This document shows, piece by piece, positions 8,293-15,606 of a DNA stretch of 64,000 nucleotides. The position numbers were made by a program, and so were the translations under genes. Within the stretch, counting starts at the first letter, position 1, and the number at the start of each line of letters is the position of its first letter. This DNA is from Pseudomonadota bacterium. GTDB taxonomy: Bacteria > Pseudomonadota > Alphaproteobacteria > Rhizobiales > Phreatobacteraceae. The stretch spans positions 1 to 64,000 of the forward strand of contig JAIUOO010000006.1 in NCBI GenBank assembly GCA_020161695.1. Reading direction: 5' to 3'. Below the pieces are notes generated by a model. It saw only the letters and a list, made by a program, of their open reading frames with translations, was not told the DNA's origin and did not search any database.

Positions 8293-8604
8293 TCAAGTGC
8301 GCGCGGCGTGCGGCAGTCCGTCCCGGAGCGTCACGCGGACAGGTTCGCCGATGGCAAGACCGGATTCCGCGCGGCACATGACGCGAACGCCTTCGTCGAG
8401 CGTGACGAGCGCGATGGCGTAGCCGCCGGGCACGTCCCATTCCGGCAGCGGAGCGCGATGGACCGTCGTGACCGACCAGACCGTTCCGCCGCCGGCCACT
8501 GCCACGGCCTCCGGCTCGATGGCGGCGCAGACCGGGCAGGCGGCGCGCCGGAACTGCCAGTGATGGCCACATGAGCGGCATTTCAGAAGCGCGATCCCGC
8601 TCAT
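8293..8604 (-). CDS. DUF35 Zn-ribbon/OB-fold protein
   Basis: A 103-residue protein: a rubredoxin-like zinc ribbon with paired cysteines (KCRSCGHH at residues 8-15, CPVC at 23-26), then an OB-fold with VWSVTTVHR, GYAIALVTLDEG and LAIGEPVRV. Proteins of this family bind thiolase-like enzymes and supply an acyl-CoA-binding OB domain. The start codon overlaps the stop of the thiolase gene by 4 bp (ATGA), so the two are translationally coupled and very likely form a complex. The substrate of the pair is not evident from sequence. Confidence 0.92.
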   Translation of the reverse strand: MSGIALLKCRSCGHHWQFRRAACPVCAAIEPEAVAVAGGGTVWSVTTVHRAPLPEWDVPGGYAIALVTLDEGVRVMCRAESGLAIGEPVRVTLRDGLPHAART

Positions 8605-9737
8605 GCCGCCCGCTCCAGCACGAGGCCGACATGGCTTGAGAGGACGCCGCCATCGGCGTGCAGGTAGGCCAGCGCGGGGTCGCGGACCTGCCGGTCTCCG
8701 GCCTCGCCGCGCATCTGGCGGACCACTTCCACGACATGGGCGAGGAAGCCGGCGACGCCGCAATGGCCGTAGGAAAGCAGCCCGCCATGGAGGTTCAGCG
8801 GCAGCGCGCCGTCGCGACCGAAGCGGCCGTCGCGGGCGGCCTTTCCCGCGCCGCCAGCCGGTGCAAGGCCGAGGGCCTCGAGGAAGATCGCGAGCGTCGG
8901 CGTGAAGCTGTCGTAGATGCCGGCGAGGCGTATTTCGGACGGTTTGCGTCCCGCCGTCTCGAAAGCCTGGCGCGCGGCGACCTTCGCGCCGAGACCGAGG
9001 TCGTCGGGCATTTCCGAAATGTGCTGGTGGGTGTGCGCCTCGCCCCAGCCGGCGAGCCTGATGGCCGCTCGCGGGGACGGATCGGCGGAGACGATTACAG
9101 CCGCCGCGCCGTCCGAGATCGGGCAGCAGTCGAGGAATTTGAGCGGCGCGGCAATGGGCTTCGAGGCCATCACGTCGTCCACGGTGATTGGCTTGGTCAG
9201 CTGCGCCCCGGAATGCGTGGCAGCATGCCGGCGCATCAGCACGGCGAGTTCGGCGAGGTCCCGCTCGGTCGCGCCGGCCTCGTGGAGATAGCGGGCGGCC
9301 AGCAGGGCGTAATAGGCGGGAATCGAAGCGCCCAGCGGCACCTCGTGCTCGGGATGGCCGACCCCGGCGAGGGTCTTTACGGCATCGTCGCGGCTCTGGC
9401 CGGTCAGGCGGTTCTCGCCGCCCACCACCAGAACGTGGCGGCATGCGCCCGCGGCGATCAGGTGGCGCGCCAGCACGATGGCCATGGCGCCGGTCGCGCC
9501 GCCACAGCGGGCCTCATGGGCGTGTTTCGGCTTCAGGCCGAGACGCTCGGCGACCACCGTACCCATCATCAGGTGCGGATAGGTCGTGGCATAGCCCGAG
9601 ACGAGGCCGTCCACCGCTTCGCGCGGCAGATCGGCATCGCCGATGGCGGCGAGCGCCGCCGTCTCCATGAGATCGACCGGCCCGCGCCCGGCATGCTTGC
9701 CGAAGGCGGTGACGGCGACGCCGGTGATATGCGCCAT
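8601..9737 (-). CDS. Thiolase family protein (SCP-x-like, DUF35 partner)
   Basis: A 378-residue thiolase-fold protein. The acyl-accepting cysteine is Cys78 in EARCGGATGAM; the later catalytic segments are NLHGGLLSYGHCGVAGF, where HGG and GHC carry the His and second Cys. It belongs to the lipid-transfer/SCP-x-like branch, which typically pairs with DUF35 proteins, and here overlaps one. It likely cleaves or condenses an unusual acyl-CoA and not simple acetoacetyl-CoA. Its start lies 4 bp after the stop of the alcohol dehydrogenase gene, so adh, thiolase and DUF35 form one operon. Confidence 0.92.
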   Translation of the reverse strand: MAHITGVAVTAFGKHAGRGPVDLMETAALAAIGDADLPREAVDGLVSGYATTYPHLMMGTVVAERLGLKPKHAHEARCGGATGAMAIVLARHLIAAGACRHVLVVGGENRLTGQSRDDAVKTLAGVGHPEHEVPLGASIPAYYALLAARYLHEAGATERDLAELAVLMRRHAATHSGAQLTKPITVDDVMASKPIAAPLKFLDCCPISDGAAAVIVSADPSPRAAIRLAGWGEAHTHQHISEMPDDLGLGAKVAARQAFETAGRKPSEIRLAGIYDSFTPTLAIFLEALGLAPAGGAGKAARDGRFGRDGALPLNLHGGLLSYGHCGVAGFLAHVVEVVRQMRGEAGDRQVRDPALAYLHADGGVLSSHVGLVLERAA

Positions 9738-9741
9738 CGCG

Positions 9742-10821
9742 TCAGGCGTTTTCCAGCACGATGCGGCCGGCGACCTTGCCTTCCTCGAGGTCGTGCAGCG
9801 CCTCGTTGACCGCGCTCATCGGCCGCTTCTCGATCGGGATCGGCGGCAGCTTCACCTGCTTGGCCAGCGCGACGAATTCCTTCAGCTCCTTCAGCGAGCC
9901 GACATAGGAGCCGCGCACCGTGATGGCGCGCATCGGGAAGAAGGGCAGGGGATAGCGCAACTCGCCGCCGAACAGGCCGACGAGGACGAGCGTACCGCCC
10001 TTGCGCAGGCCGTTGATGGCGAGCATCGCGGTGTCTTCCGATCCCACGAAATCGAGCGCCGAGGCGAGCCTGCCGCCGGCGAAGGCCGCAAGCTGCTGGG
10101 CCGCATCCGGCGCGTTCGGATCGAGGGTCGCGGCGACGCCGATGGCCTCCGCCTGCCGGCGCTTCTCGGGCGAGGGGTCGACGGCGATGACCGGGCCCAT
10201 GCCGAGCGCTTTCAGGAGCTGCAGCGCCGTCTGGCCGAGGCCGCCGCAGCCGAAGACGGCGATCTTCTCGCCCTCGCGATGCGGCCGGATCTTGTTGACC
10301 GCCGAAAACACCGTGACGCCCGAACAGGCATAGGTCGCGGCCACCGCCGGGTCCATGCCGTCGACATTGACGAGGAATTCCTCGTCGCGGACGAGCACGT
10401 GGTCGGCGAAGCCGCCGCGCGCCTGCACGCCGAGGAACTGCGGCGCGGCGCAGAGATTTTCGTCGCCGGACTTGCAGAGCGGGCACTCGCCGCAGCCGAT
10501 CCAGGTGTGCAGCAGGCGGCGGTCGCCCGGCTTCACCGTGGTCACGTCCGGACCGACGGAATCGACCGTGCCGATGATTTCATGACCGAGGGTGAGCGGC
10601 ATTTTCAGGCCGCGCTGGGAGAGATCGAGCGTCTTGCCGCCGCCGAGATTGTATTTGCCCTCGCGGATGTGGATGTCCGAGTGGCAGACGCCGCAATGGC
10701 TGACCCGCATCAGAACCTCGCGGCCCTTCGGCACCGGGCGCGGCTCGTCGGTGGCGACGAGCGCCTCGCAGGATGCATTCAGGCGCCAGGACGTGGTGCG
10801 GGCTGGAGCGAAGTCTTGCAT
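9742..10821 (-). CDS. Zinc-dependent alcohol dehydrogenase
   Basis: A 359-residue medium-chain dehydrogenase. The catalytic zinc site includes CGVCHSDIH and GHEIIG; the structural zinc lobe is GCGECPLCKSGDENLC; the NAD loop is VFGCGGLGQTALQ. Unusually the segment after the catalytic site contains an insertion (EGKYNLGGGKTLDLSQRG), as in a subgroup of alphaproteobacterial dehydrogenases. It oxidises an alcohol to an aldehyde or ketone in the cytoplasm. It is the first gene of the leftward operon with thiolase and DUF35, so its product may feed the thiolase step after CoA activation; that is inference. A 127-bp gap separates it from the gene behind it. Confidence 0.92.
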   Translation of the reverse strand: MQDFAPARTTSWRLNASCEALVATDEPRPVPKGREVLMRVSHCGVCHSDIHIREGKYNLGGGKTLDLSQRGLKMPLTLGHEIIGTVDSVGPDVTTVKPGDRRLLHTWIGCGECPLCKSGDENLCAAPQFLGVQARGGFADHVLVRDEEFLVNVDGMDPAVAATYACSGVTVFSAVNKIRPHREGEKIAVFGCGGLGQTALQLLKALGMGPVIAVDPSPEKRRQAEAIGVAATLDPNAPDAAQQLAAFAGGRLASALDFVGSEDTAMLAINGLRKGGTLVLVGLFGGELRYPLPFFPMRAITVRGSYVGSLKELKEFVALAKQVKLPPIPIEKRPMSAVNEALHDLEEGKVAGRIVLENA

Positions 10822-10948
10822 GGCGTATCCTCGGCTGCTGGCGCGCCCGTTGGCCGGACCGCTCGTTCGGCCCGAACGCTAGCATGGCGATACGGTGAGT
10901 AAATGCGCCGAAGGGCCGAACCGCCCTGCGCCCGGGCCATGGCGGCGC

Positions 10949-11341
10949 TCAGGCGGCTGGCGCCAGCATGATGCTGACATGGGCCGCGACCACCCGCCAG
11001 CCATCGGGCGTGCGCATCCAGGTCTGCATCTGCCTGCCGACCTTGCCCGGTGGCATCGACGGCCGCGTGAACAGCGTCGAGGCGGTCGCCATATCCTGCC
11101 CGTAGGTGGTGATGACGGTGCGCTCCAGCGTCCGCTCGAGGCCGACCGGCGAACGCCCGGCGCGGAAGGCGGCGATCTCGCCGAAACCGTAGAGGTTCTC
11201 CGTCACGCCGTAGCGGATCGTATGTTCGGAGGGCCAGAACAGCGCATCGAGGCCGGCAACGTCATTGGTGGTCAGCGCCTTCTCGTAGGTCGCGAAGACG
11301 GCGGTGACCTCGGCATGGATGGCGGGATCGTTGATGACCAC
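10949..11341 (-). CDS. AtzH/HpxZ-like protein (DUF3225, SnoaL-like fold)
   Basis: A 130-residue NTF2/SnoaL-like protein of the DUF3225 family. Diagnostic segments are [42 protein letters not shown] and AFRAGRSP. The family includes HpxZ of oxalurate use and AtzH, reported as a 1,3-dicarboxyurea deaminase in s-triazine degradation. A GTG start at 11341 after AGGAAAGG fits the first conserved residues best; no ATG is nearby. It is downstream of the AtzE/AtzG pair in the same direction, which supports the family call. Confidence 0.85.
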   Translation of the reverse strand: MVINDPAIHAEVTAVFATYEKALTTNDVAGLDALFWPSEHTIRYGVTENLYGFGEIAAFRAGRSPVGLERTLERTVITTYGQDMATASTLFTRPSMPPGKVGRQMQTWMRTPDGWRVVAAHVSIMLAPAA

Positions 11342-11373
11342 GGCAGGGCCTTTCCTGGATTGATGCGATGCGT

Positions 11374-11484
11374 TCAGAGCCCGGCCAGGGCTGGCGAAAA
11401 CGGGGCCCGGCCGGAGGCCGCGAGGATGGTCGCGACGGCGCAGAGGGTGACGATAATGGCGGCGAGGACGAACTGGCGAGGCAT
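11374..11484 (-). CDS. Predicted 36-residue hydrophobic peptide between atzE and atzH
   Basis: The ATG at 11484 is preceded by a near-ideal ribosome-binding site, GGAGGTG, 6 nt upstream. The product starts MPRQ, then has one membrane-spanning stretch ([19 protein letters not shown]) and a short polar end. It could be a single-span membrane peptide or a cleaved signal. A longer version starting at 11574 behind GGAG is also possible. It stands between two ureide-catabolism genes and is absent from the described atz/hpx clusters as I know them. Function unknown; the coding status rests mainly on the ribosome-binding site. Confidence 0.45.
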   Translation of the reverse strand: MPRQFVLAAIIVTLCAVATILAASGRAPFSPALAGL

Positions 11485-11604
11485 GATACGCACCTCCGAT
11501 ACGGCCAACCAACGCTGCGCGGCGAACCTGAGTGCCGGCGTCGGTTCGCCTTTTCGGACGATTGTCGCGATCATGATGAATGCTCCGTTTCGCCGTGGCC
11601 GGCG

Positions 11605-13002
11605 TCAGGCGAGCGCCGCCACCTTCGCCGAGGCGATCCCGGCGCTTTCGAGATGGCCCGCAACGCGGATGGCGATGTCCTCGCGCCAGGGCGGCGCGAT
11701 GACCTGAACGCCGATGGGCAGCGACGAGGCCGAGGTCCAGACCGGCACGGCCATCACCGGCAGGCCGATGAACGAAAAGGGCTGGGTGAACAGGCCGAGA
11801 TTGGCGCGCACCGGAACCTGCTGCCCGTCCAGCGCGAAGGTCTTGCTACCGAGCGGCGGGGCAACCGTGGGCGTCGCCGGTGCGAGGATCACATCGACGC
11901 TGTCGAACAGTTTCAGTACGGCCTCGCGGTATTTGCGGCGGATGCGCTGGGCCATGGCGATCATCGATGCCGGCAGCAGGGCGCCGGCCATCAGGCGCGT
12001 GCGCGTGTCGGGGTCGAAATCGGCGGCGCGGGCCTTCAGGCGCTCGAGGTGGAGGTGGCCGCCCTCGGCCATGGTGATCAGGAAGGCTGCGGCGCGCGCC
12101 TCGTTGACATGCGGGATCTCGGTCTCGGCCGCGCCGAGCACCTTTGCCACGGTCCTGACGGCCTCGGTCGCGGCTTGCGTCTGCATCCGGTCGAAATAGC
12201 CGGTCGCGCGGGCGATCCTGAGTCCGCCGATGCCGGCATTCACGTGCGGCATCAACGGCTCCGCCGGCAGGTCGCGGCAGGCGGGGTCTTCCGGGTCATG
12301 GCCGCGCATCGCGTCGTAGACGGCCGCGCAATCGGCGGTGGAGCGGGCGAGGGGCCCGAGGTGGTCGAGCGTGCCGACGAAGGGGAACGAGCCGGCCTTG
12401 GACAGGCGTCCGTAGGTCGGCTTCAGTCCGAACAGGCCGCAGAGCGATGCGGGCACGCGGATCGAGCCGTTGGTGTCCGACCCGAGCGTCACCGGCGCGA
12501 AGCCGGCGGCGGCCGCCGCGCCCGACCCGCCGGATGAGCCGCCGGTCATGCGCGAGAGGTCGTGCGGATTGCGCGAGGGGCCGTCATGGGCGTTCTCGCC
12601 GGTGAAGTCATAGGCATATTCGCCCATGTTGAGCGCACCGAGCAGCACGGCGTCGGCTGCCTTGAGCTTGCGGATCAGGAAGGCGTCGCGGCTGGCCGGC
12701 GGATGGTCGCGGTTGATCTTCGACCCGGCCAGCGTCGGCAGGCCCTCGACATCGAACAGGTTCTTCACCGCATAGGGCACGCCGGCGAGCGCCCCCAGTG
12801 GCGCGCCGGCCCTGCGCCGGGCATCGACGGCATCGGCCTCGGCCAGCGCGCGCGCCCTGGTGACGGCGGTGAACGCGCCGACCTTGCCGTCGAGGTTCTG
12901 GATGCGCGCGATGTGAGCTTCGGCGACCGAACGGGCCGTGATGGCTCCGGAGCGCACGCGTTCGGCGATGGTAGTGGCGGCCAGCGAGGTCGGATCGGTC
13001 AT
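11605..13002 (-). CDS. atzE: AtzE/HpxY family amidase (1-carboxybiuret/oxalurate-type amidohydrolase)
   Basis: A 465-residue amidase-signature enzyme. The Ser-cisSer-Lys triad is visible: Lys80 in YAVKNLFD, Ser156 in TGGSSGGS and Ser180 in [12 protein letters not shown]. The AtzE-type features include [23 protein letters not shown]. AtzE works with the small AtzG subunit, much as GatA does with GatC, to hydrolyse 1-carboxybiuret; HpxY is the related protein in oxalurate use. Here atzG ends 1 bp before this start, so the complex is encoded as a unit. The true substrate may be any ureide; the neighbouring dihydropyrimidinase suggests purine or pyrimidine breakdown. Confidence 0.88.
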   Translation of the reverse strand: MTDPTSLAATTIAERVRSGAITARSVAEAHIARIQNLDGKVGAFTAVTRARALAEADAVDARRRAGAPLGALAGVPYAVKNLFDVEGLPTLAGSKINRDHPPASRDAFLIRKLKAADAVLLGALNMGEYAYDFTGENAHDGPSRNPHDLSRMTGGSSGGSGAAAAAGFAPVTLGSDTNGSIRVPASLCGLFGLKPTYGRLSKAGSFPFVGTLDHLGPLARSTADCAAVYDAMRGHDPEDPACRDLPAEPLMPHVNAGIGGLRIARATGYFDRMQTQAATEAVRTVAKVLGAAETEIPHVNEARAAAFLITMAEGGHLHLERLKARAADFDPDTRTRLMAGALLPASMIAMAQRIRRKYREAVLKLFDSVDVILAPATPTVAPPLGSKTFALDGQQVPVRANLGLFTQPFSFIGLPVMAVPVWTSASSLPIGVQVIAPPWREDIAIRVAGHLESAGIASAKVAALA

Positions 13003-13003
13003 G

Positions 13004-13201
13004 TCAGGCCTCGAAGACCGGCGCGGCCTCGTCGTGGTCGGCGAGGTCCATTCCCTCCGCGAGCCGCGCGAGGCGCAGGGCGATCTGGAGGTTCAGCACC
13101 ACGCCCGGTCGATCATCGGGCGCGATATCGAGGCCGAGGATCGGCGCAACCGCGTCGATGATCTTCTCCGCGTCCGCCGCGGCCAGTTCCTTCGGTGCCA
13201 T
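13004..13201 (-). CDS. atzG: AtzG-like small subunit (DUF4089)
   Basis: A 65-residue DUF4089 protein: AEKIIDAVAPILGLDIAPDDRPGV, then NLQIALRLARLAEGM and a DHDEAAPVF tail. It resembles GatC and is the partner of AtzE, needed to stabilise and activate the amidase. The ATG at 13201 follows GGAGGGCAGG. It is the first gene of the atzG-atzE-peptide-atzH set. A 25-bp palindrome lies 31 bp upstream. Confidence 0.88.
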   Translation of the reverse strand: MAPKELAAADAEKIIDAVAPILGLDIAPDDRPGVVLNLQIALRLARLAEGMDLADHDEAAPVFEA

Positions 13202-13232
13202 CCTGCCCTCCATGCAACACGCACGGCGGGCC

Positions 13233-13257
13233 GATATGCCTATTCGGTAGGCATATC
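13233..13257. promoter_or_regulatory. Perfect 10-bp inverted repeat upstream of atzG
   Basis: GATATGCCTA at 13233-13242 and TAGGCATATC at 13248-13257 around a 5-bp centre. No T-tract follows, and it lies just upstream of atzG, so an operator for a dimeric regulator is more likely than a terminator for atzG's neighbours. The regulator is not in view. Confidence 0.6.
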
Positions 13258-13329
13258 CGGCGAACGGGCCGGCGATTGCATAATGATGAGCAAGTCCGGG
13301 GCCAGCCTCGCCAGCCGGCCTCTGCCCGG

Positions 13330-14577
13330 TCAGGCGCCGCGATAGAGCAGCCGTGCCCGGATGGTGCCGGGGAGATCGCGGATCTGGTCGAGGACGGCCT
13401 CGGCATCCTCCACCGAGCCGTCGGCATCGAGGACGACGTAACCGACCTCGCCATCGGTCTGGTAGTACTGCGCCGCGATGTTGATGCCACGGCCGGCGAA
13501 GACGTCGTTGAGGCGACGCAGTTCGCCCGGCAGGTTGCGCTGCACCTGGATGAAGCGCGTGCCCGCCGGACGGACGGGCAGTTGCACCTGCGGAAAGTTC
13601 ACGGCGCCCCAGGTCGAGCCGATATCGGAATATTCGACGAACTTGCGGGCGACTTCCGCGCCGATCCGCTCCTGCGCCTCCTCGGTGGAGCCGCCGACAT
13701 GCGGGGAGAGGATGACGTTCTCCAGCCCCTGCAGCGGCGAGACGAAGGCGTCCGCGTTGGACGAGGGCTCGACCGGGAACACGTCCACGGCGGCGCCGCG
13801 CAGATGGCCCGATTTCAGCGCGGCGGCGAGCGCCTCGAGGTCGAGGATCGTGCCGCGGGCATTGTTGATGAGATAGGCGCCCTTCTTCATCGCCGCGATC
13901 TCGCGCGCGCCGATCATGCCCTGCGTCGCGGGCGTCTCGGGCAAGTGGAGCGAGACGACATCGGCGCGGCCCAGGAGATCGAGCAGGTCGTCGGCCGGCT
14001 CGACATTGCCGTGGCGCAGCTTGTCGGTGTGGTCGAAATAGATGACCCGCATGCCCATGGCTTCGGCGAGCACGGCGAGCTGCGAGCCGATATTGCCGTA
14101 GCCGACGATGCCCAGCGTCTTGCCGCGGATCTCGTAGCTGTCGACCGCCGATTTGTCCCACGCGCCCTGATGCGCCTTCACCGATTTCGGGAAGATGCGC
14201 CGGAACAGCATGACGATCTCGGCGATGGTCAGTTCGGCGACGCTGCGGGTGTTGGAGAACGGCGCGTTGAAGACCGGGACGCCGGCCCGGTTGGCCGCCA
14301 CGAGGTCGACCTGGTTGGTGCCGACGGAGAAACAGCCGATGGCGATCAGCCGGTCGGCAGCCTCCAGCACCTTCGGCGTGATCATGGTGCGGGAGCGGAT
14401 GCCCAGCAGGTGCACGCCCTTGATCGCCTCGGCGAGCGCAACGCCGTCGAGCGCCTTCGGCAGACGCTCGATATTGGTGTAGCCGGCCGCGCGCAGAGCG
14501 CCGACGGCGGTGTCCGAGATGCCTTCGAGCAGCAGGATGCGGATGCGATCCTTGGGCAGAGACAGCGCAGCGGTCAT
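13330..14577 (-). CDS. serA: D-3-phosphoglycerate dehydrogenase
   Basis: A 415-residue SerA of the shorter E. coli type. The NAD domain has VGYGNIGSQLAVLAEAMGM; substrate and catalytic residues lie in CFSVGTNQVDL, NNARGTILDLEAL and the SPHVGGSTEEAQERIG histidine segment. A C-terminal ACT domain (LNDVFAGRGINIAAQYYQTDGEVGYVV) gives serine feedback control. It makes 3-phosphohydroxypyruvate for serine synthesis. The ATG at 14577 starts MTAALSLPKDRIRILLLEG in line with homologues; a 43-residue upstream extension is rejected. serC and serB are not adjacent. A TTGC..GCA box lies about 90 bp upstream. Confidence 0.95.
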   Translation of the reverse strand: MTAALSLPKDRIRILLLEGISDTAVGALRAAGYTNIERLPKALDGVALAEAIKGVHLLGIRSRTMITPKVLEAADRLIAIGCFSVGTNQVDLVAANRAGVPVFNAPFSNTRSVAELTIAEIVMLFRRIFPKSVKAHQGAWDKSAVDSYEIRGKTLGIVGYGNIGSQLAVLAEAMGMRVIYFDHTDKLRHGNVEPADDLLDLLGRADVVSLHLPETPATQGMIGAREIAAMKKGAYLINNARGTILDLEALAAALKSGHLRGAAVDVFPVEPSSNADAFVSPLQGLENVILSPHVGGSTEEAQERIGAEVARKFVEYSDIGSTWGAVNFPQVQLPVRPAGTRFIQVQRNLPGELRRLNDVFAGRGINIAAQYYQTDGEVGYVVLDADGSVEDAEAVLDQIRDLPGTIRARLLYRGA

Positions 14578-14665
14578 GGCGGCAGCTTCCGACGGGCGAG
14601 AGATGGGCGAGGGCTGGCCAATGACAGGAAGCCGGACGCCCCGCAAGAGCCGGATGGATGCGTTA

Positions 14666-14681
14666 TGTGCAATGCAGCAAC
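14666..14681. promoter_or_regulatory. TTGC/GCA-type box upstream of serA
   Basis: TGTGCAATGCAGCAAC resembles the left half of the phasin palindrome (TGTGCGATGCAATA). It lies 89 bp upstream of the serA start. It may be a chance match or a member of the same regulon. Confidence 0.35.
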
Positions 14682-14709
14682 TGTGTGGCGCTGCGATCGT
14701 GCCCAAAGC

Positions 14710-14740
14710 GAAAGGGCCGCCTCGGCGAGGCGGCCCTTTC
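14710..14740 (-). terminator. Strong hairpin terminator after the MerR gene
   Basis: GAAAGGGCCGCCTC pairs perfectly with GAGGCGGCCCTTTC around a 3-nt loop, 40 bp beyond the MerR stop. There is no long T-tract. It separates the MerR gene from serA, which is read in the same direction. Confidence 0.75.
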
Positions 14741-14779
14741 GGTGGGGGAACAAGCCGGCCGGGGCCGGCGACCGCGCGT

Positions 14780-15223
14780 TCAGCGGTTGCGCTCGATCAT
14801 CTGCGACAGCGTGTCGTGGGTGCGGCGCAGTTCGATGATGGCTTCCTCGATCTCGCGCTTCTGCTGCTCGAGATGCGCGATCTGCTCCAGGCACTTCTCG
14901 CGCGACAGTTTCAGCTGCTGGTCCGGGCCGGCATCGTGGCGCTCGTGCGCCTCGACCATCTCGGAAATCTCCGCGAGGGTGAAGCCGAGGCGCTTGCCCT
15001 TGAGGATGAGTTGCAGGCGGACGCGGTCGGTCGCGCTGTAGAGGCGGGCAAGACCCTCGCGCCGCGGCGAGAGCAGGCCCTTGTCCTCGTAGAAGCGCAG
15101 GGCACGAAGCGTCACGTCGAACTCGCGCGCGAGGTCTCCGATCGTATAGACGGCCGGACCGGCCTTGGCCGCTTCCGCGTCGTCTTCGATCCAAAAGACG
15201 TCGTCGTCGTTATTGCGAGTCAT
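14780..15223 (-). CDS. MerR family transcriptional regulator
   Basis: A 147-residue regulator. After an acidic leader (NNDDDVFWIEDDAEA) comes the winged helix: YTIGDLAREFDVTLRALRFYEDKGLLSPRREG, LYSATDRVRLQLILKGKRLGFTLAEISEM, then a long dimerisation coiled coil with LEQQKREIEEAIIEL. There are no metal-binding cysteines in the C-terminal part, so it is not of the metal-sensing type. Starts at 15223, 15241 and 15253 all have purine-rich leaders; I chose 15223 (GGAAGG) because homologues begin MTR. Its targets cannot be read from the context. Confidence 0.9.
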   Translation of the reverse strand: MTRNNDDDVFWIEDDAEAAKAGPAVYTIGDLAREFDVTLRALRFYEDKGLLSPRREGLARLYSATDRVRLQLILKGKRLGFTLAEISEMVEAHERHDAGPDQQLKLSREKCLEQIAHLEQQKREIEEAIIELRRTHDTLSQMIERNR

Positions 15224-15453
15224 GAATGCCTTCCGTTCCATAGTGTGCTCCATCCTCGCGCGCTAGGAAACCTCGTTCTGGGATGGGAGCCCTATATCGG
15301 AAGCTGCTCTCCAGTGGGGAGGGCACTCAGCGTTCCGATACGTTACATACCGTTAGGGGAGGCTCCGTACGGAACAGATGCAAGGCCGGCGACCGTCGGC
15401 GGCCATTGTAACAGTGAACCCTCTGAAGCCAAAGTTAACAAAAATCCCGCCCG

Positions 15454-15468
15454 TTAACGCTCCGTTTA
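15454..15468. promoter_or_regulatory. CtrA-type box upstream of PodJ-like gene
   Basis: TTAACGCTCCGTTTA fits TTAA-N7-TTAA with one mismatch. It lies in the 383-bp gap (15224-15606) between the MerR and PodJ-like genes. That gap shows no other convincing feature. Confidence 0.45.
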
Positions 15469-15606
15469 CCATGATTGCCAAGATTGGCATGCGGGACACC
15501 CCCATATGCGCGGCTCGGATTCGCGCCGGAGGATGCCCCGGGCGCAGCCTGTGATCCAGCAATGGGCGGTTGCGGCCCGAACGTCGACAAGCGTTGCGGA
15601 TCCGGT

